DNA from: Brevibacillus thermoruber 423
GTDB taxonomy: Bacteria; Bacillota; Bacilli; Brevibacillales; Brevibacillaceae
Reading direction: 5' to 3'
Length of the DNA: 64,000 bases
Assembly: GCF_000454065.1 (NCBI RefSeq)
Contig: NZ_KE695650.1
Coordinates: forward strand, 537,796-601,795
The notes under the pieces are model-generated. The model was given only the letters and a program-made list of their open reading frames with translations. It did no database searches and was not told the origin of the DNA. Each line of letters begins with the position of its first letter. Positions within the stretch are counted from its first letter, which is position 1. Both the position numbers and the translations under genes were made by a program. Below are positions 61,022 to 64,000 of this stretch, piece after piece.

Positions 61022-62746
61022 ATGATCATTCGTGCCAGTCGGGTCGACCGCTACTTGTTTGATGCGTACCAGTACTCGTCGCGCACGGCGCGCGAATGGA
61101 TGGAAGAAGCCAAAGCGCGGGCGCCGTGGTTCGACCGCGAACTGTTGGCCGATTTTTTCCTGGCGTTTTATCTCGTCCATCCCGAAATTGACCAGACACA
61201 GGCGGCGCCGCCGTTCCACCGCTGGATGGTGCAGACGCTGATGAAACAGTATTTTTACCGGATGATCCACCCGCGGACGGCAGGCCAGGAGAGCGCCGCC
61301 TTCAAGACGGCCATCAAGGCGCTCATGTGGCTGACGGCGTCGTTCGCGGAGGAGGTCAAACGCCGGGAGCGGGAACAGCGGCTGACTCCCTTGGTCGCCG
61401 GACTTCAGCAGAAGCAGGGACACGAGGGCAGGGAACAGGCCCAATTGTCCGAACTGTTGACGGAAAAACAGGCGGCCAGGCTTCAGTTGATCGGCTACAC
61501 GCTGCAGCAGGGCAAGCGCGTGGTGGAGGACAAACAGGAGGCGATGGACACCCGGCCGCTGGTGGAAGCGGAGATCCGCTCCCTCAAAGCGCGCATTCAG
61601 GAACTTCGGGAAGAGATGCGGGTGAATGTTACCAAGCGCCCCAAGCTGCAGCAAAAAGTCAAAAAGCTGGAGGACGAGCTGGCCCAGCGGGAAAAACAGC
61701 ACGAGCGGCTGTCCAGGCAGGAACGGGAGGCCGTGGCCCAATTGGAACAGGAGCTGGGGCAGTGGCTGGACCGCTCGCTGAAAGAGACGCTGTCGCTGGA
61801 ATCGGACGACACGTTGTTCGTCCATGAGCTGCTTACGGCCAGCCAGCGCTTCGCCAACCGCCGCTGGGGGCACGAGTTGGGCAAGCTCCGGCGCCAGAGC
61901 TTGGAACAATATATGAAGTGGCTGGAAAAGTTGAAACGGCATCCGGACCTGGTTGACTTCCTTAAAGAGGTGGGGCGCAACGTCCATCACGTCCGGGTGA
62001 AAAAGAAGCAGATGCGCTCGCGGCGGCTGCCGGAAGAATACTACGACCTGAGGCAGTCGGGCGACATCGCCCACATGCTGCCGAGCGAAGCCGGCCTTTT
62101 GGCCGATCCGGATTACGAGACGTATTTTCTGCTCAAGTGGGTGGAGCAGAAGCTGATGACGTACGACACCGTCGGATGGCTGGAGGAACCGCCCAAAGGT
62201 CCCGTGATCTGCATGCTGGACACCTCACATTCGATGCGGGGGAGCAAACTGCGCTTGGCCCAGCTCTTTGTGATGACGTTCGCCGCGCTCAGTCTCCTGG
62301 AAAAACGAGACTTTCTGCTGCTGCTGTTCGGCGCAAAAGGGGAGCTTCGCGAGCAGGCCCTGTACCACCGGCGGCCGGACTGGCCTGCGTTTTACGCGCT
62401 GGCGCAGATGGCCTTCGGAGGCGGGACGCACTTCGACGCGCCGATGAAGCGGGCCATCCAAATCGTGGAAGAGAACCGGCAGTTTCGCGGGGCTGACTTC
62501 GTCATGGTGACGGATGGGGTAGGCGGCCTTTCCCTGTACGTGCGGGAGATGCTGGCCGATCTGGCCAAGCGCAAACAGGTGCGGCTGCACAGTCTCATCG
62601 TCGGCTCGGCACGCCAGCACCTGGTCCAGAAGTACGACATTCTGGGCGTCTCCCACCAGGTCCGCTTTGCCGCGACATGGGACTGCCAGGAAGAGGGGAA
62701 CACCCGTTTGTTTCTCGATGTGTTTGAGGAACGGAATCGTTCGTGA
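61022..62746 (+). CDS. vWA-domain protein (ViaA-like partner)
   Basis: 574-residue protein. N-terminal helical domain, then a long coiled coil (residues about 125-260, rich in Gln/Glu/Arg/Lys: LKARIQELREEMRVNVTKR, QEREAVAQLEQELGQWLDR-type heptads), then a von Willebrand A domain from about residue 400 with the MIDAS motif DTSHS in ICMLDTSHSMRGSKLRLA, and FGGGTHFDAPMKRA and FVMVTDG for the other metal contacts. It starts 19 bases after the MoxR ATPase, giving the RavA-ViaA gene pair. Confidence 0.87.
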   Translation: MIIRASRVDRYLFDAYQYSSRTAREWMEEAKARAPWFDRELLADFFLAFYLVHPEIDQTQAAPPFHRWMVQTLMKQYFYRMIHPRTAGQESAAFKTAIKALMWLTASFAEEVKRREREQRLTPLVAGLQQKQGHEGREQAQLSELLTEKQAARLQLIGYTLQQGKRVVEDKQEAMDTRPLVEAEIRSLKARIQELREEMRVNVTKRPKLQQKVKKLEDELAQREKQHERLSRQEREAVAQLEQELGQWLDRSLKETLSLESDDTLFVHELLTASQRFANRRWGHELGKLRRQSLEQYMKWLEKLKRHPDLVDFLKEVGRNVHHVRVKKKQMRSRRLPEEYYDLRQSGDIAHMLPSEAGLLADPDYETYFLLKWVEQKLMTYDTVGWLEEPPKGPVICMLDTSHSMRGSKLRLAQLFVMTFAALSLLEKRDFLLLLFGAKGELREQALYHRRPDWPAFYALAQMAFGGGTHFDAPMKRAIQIVEENRQFRGADFVMVTDGVGGLSLYVREMLADLAKRKQVRLHSLIVGSARQHLVQKYDILGVSHQVRFAATWDCQEEGNTRLFLDVFEERNRS

Positions 62747-62768
62747 AGAACTGCCGCCCTACACGCAC

Positions 62769-62811
62769 AAAAAAATCCCGGACGCCTTGTCAAAAGGGCC
62801 GGGATTTTTTT
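62769..62811 (+). terminator. Bidirectional terminator
   Basis: AAAATCCCGG pairs with CCGGGATTTT with flanking A and T runs; serves the vWA gene and lies downstream of the convergent exonuclease. Confidence 0.9.
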
Positions 62812-62899
62812 GCGTTCGTATTGAGGCTGCGATCGCGCAGGGAGGTTTCTCGCTTTGTCCGGCCGCTCCACCGTCCTGGCAGACCGGCTCTGCCGCGTC

Positions 62900-63778
62900 T
62901 CAGCTTACCCTGCTGACCAGCGTGCGTCCAAACTCCAGTTCGGCAAACTTATCCCGAACCCGCTCCCGATCGTATTCCCATCGCGCTGCTTCCAGCGAAA
63001 AGTCGATCGGCGCGTCACGGAAAATCGTCGCCAGTTTTTTGCTCAGATAGACCTGCTCGCGGTGTTCTTCCAGTTTGGCGCGCAGCTTGGGCGTGCACGC
63101 GTCCAGATTGGCGTACAGTCCGTCCAGGGAGCCGTGGGCGGCTATCAGCCTGACTGCCGTCTTTTCGCCGATCCCCGGACAACCGGGAATGCAGTCGGAG
63201 GCGTCGCCCATCAGCGCCTTCACGTCGACGACCTGTTCCGGTCTGATCCCGCGGACGGCCAGCAGGCTGGCGGGTGTGTAGTGTTCGTGCTTGCCGCCGT
63301 TTTTCAGGATTTTCACGCTGACCTGATCGGACAAAAGCTGCAGGCTGTCGTAATCGCCGGTCGCGATGACCACCTGATGTCCCTCGGCCGCGAGACGCGC
63401 GCTGACCGTGCCGAGAATGTCGTCTCCTTCATACCCTGGGCAGCCCAGGTTGGGGACGGAAAATGCGTCGGTCACCTCCTTGACCAGTTCAAACTGGGGA
63501 ACCAGCTCCTCAGGCGGCGCCACCCGGTTGGACTTGTACCCGTCGTACCACTGGCTGCGGATCAGGGTTTCCCGCGCAGCCACATCCCAGCCGATGGCGA
63601 CATGGGTGGGGCGCACCAGGTCGGCGTAGTCCAGCATCATTTTCGTAAACCCGTAGACAGCGTTTGTATAAACACCTTGCGAGGTCTGCCGATACCCGCC
63701 CGCCCAGGCGGAGGCGTAAAAGGCGCGAAACAAAAAACTCATGCCGTCAATGAGCAGTACTTTGCAGGGTTGATTCAC
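62900..63778 (-). CDS. 5'-3' exonuclease (PolI N-domain family, YpcP-like)
   Basis: 292-residue FEN-like nuclease. Metal-binding acidic motifs are KVLLIDGMSFLFRAF, GWDVAARETLIRSQWYDGYK, CPGYEGDDILGTVSA and ATGDYDSLQLLSD, then GDASDCIPGCPGIGEKTA with the helix-hairpin-helix DNA-binding loop. This is the stand-alone relative of the PolI 5'-nuclease domain, used in primer removal or repair. The GTG at 63778 has AGGAG about 9 bases upstream; a GTG at 63811 lies at or before the predicted transcript start. Confidence 0.92.
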   Translation of the reverse strand: MNQPCKVLLIDGMSFLFRAFYASAWAGGYRQTSQGVYTNAVYGFTKMMLDYADLVRPTHVAIGWDVAARETLIRSQWYDGYKSNRVAPPEELVPQFELVKEVTDAFSVPNLGCPGYEGDDILGTVSARLAAEGHQVVIATGDYDSLQLLSDQVSVKILKNGGKHEHYTPASLLAVRGIRPEQVVDVKALMGDASDCIPGCPGIGEKTAVRLIAAHGSLDGLYANLDACTPKLRAKLEEHREQVYLSKKLATIFRDAPIDFSLEAARWEYDRERVRDKFAELEFGRTLVSRVS

Positions 63779-63816
63779 AAAAACGCGACTCCTCTCGTGT
63801 CCAACTGTCACGACCC

Positions 63817-63825
63817 ATTATAGCA
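63817..63825 (-). promoter_or_regulatory. Extended -10 promoter of the exonuclease gene
   Basis: Minus strand TGCTATAAT is a perfect TGnTATAAT. The transcript should start near 63809, which places the start codon at 63778. Confidence 0.7.
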
Positions 63826-64000
63826 CAAAGCGGCCGGCCGACCTTGACAGATTTTACATCGCCGGACACTGCATGGATGCGTTCGGCGGAGGGATGATAG
63901 TAACACGAGAGAGCCGGAGACGCTTTCTTCCCAACGCCTCTCGGTCTCATCGGAGAGAAGCGGCTTCGCTGACGGTTCAACCCCGTCCCGGGAGAAAACA

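Overview
The window reads as chromosomal DNA from a GC-rich, endospore-forming Bacillales bacterium, most like Brevibacillus or a relative in Paenibacillaceae. The evidence is the small acid-soluble spore protein Tlp, the sporulation kinase activator KapB, a SleL/YaaH-like cortex hydrolase, a protein with SLH (surface-layer anchoring) repeats, strong AGGAGG-type ribosome sites with many GTG/TTG starts, and TPP and c-di-AMP riboswitches. This placement is inference. I saw no rRNA, tRNA, CRISPR array, transposase or prophage.

Layout. 0.5-7 kb: fatty acid desaturase, small orphan proteins, a secreted SLH/WG-repeat protein, a phospholipase A2-like protein, a GlcD-type FAD oxidase. 7-16 kb: tlp, mnmA, an ACT protein, the aldehyde dehydrogenase/DUF779 pair, a GNAT acetyltransferase, a thioredoxin-like protein, a LysM-GH18 spore hydrolase, an AlaX editing protein and kapB. 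16.7-22.7 kb: a TPP-riboswitch operon, thiS-thiG-ylmB-tenA-thiZ-thiX-thiY, joining part of thiazole synthesis to uptake and salvage of degraded thiamine pyrimidine. 23-28 kb: a glycosyltransferase, a secreted protein, and a PBP4-type (S13) carboxypeptidase carrying two complete catalytic domains. 28.1-34.3 kb: a 5-oxoprolinase operon headed by a promoter, a perfect palindrome and a truncated IclR/KipR-like peptide, followed by pxpB-pxpC-pxpA, an Nramp-fold transporter without metal motifs, a DUF1445 protein and an NCS2 permease. 34.3-48 kb: alpha/beta hydrolase, brnQ, two acyltransferase-type membrane proteins, a MarR regulator with a YczE-like protein, an aminotransferase, def, hom, a broken phzF, a CAP-domain protein behind a c-di-AMP riboswitch, an APH-fold kinase and comB.

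48-53.4 kb looks more AT-rich. It holds gene debris, a bacteriocin-associated DUF1430 membrane protein with its ABC ATPase, and an amino acid permease, and is probably an acquired segment. 53.6-64 kb returns to the usual style: the YyaL thioredoxin-domain protein, a YkvI transporter divergent from an ECF41 sigma factor with a textbook autoregulatory promoter, a large transporter, a 48-residue peptide, a MoxR/RavA-like ATPase with a vWA partner, and a 5'-3' exonuclease.

The best candidates for under-described biology are the double-headed S13 enzyme, the truncated KipR-like leader with intact operator on the 5-oxoprolinase operon, the transporter content of that operon, the cysteine-rich PLA2-like protein, and the DUF1430/ABC pair without a recognisable cargo peptide. 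All calls come from reading the sequence; no database search was run.
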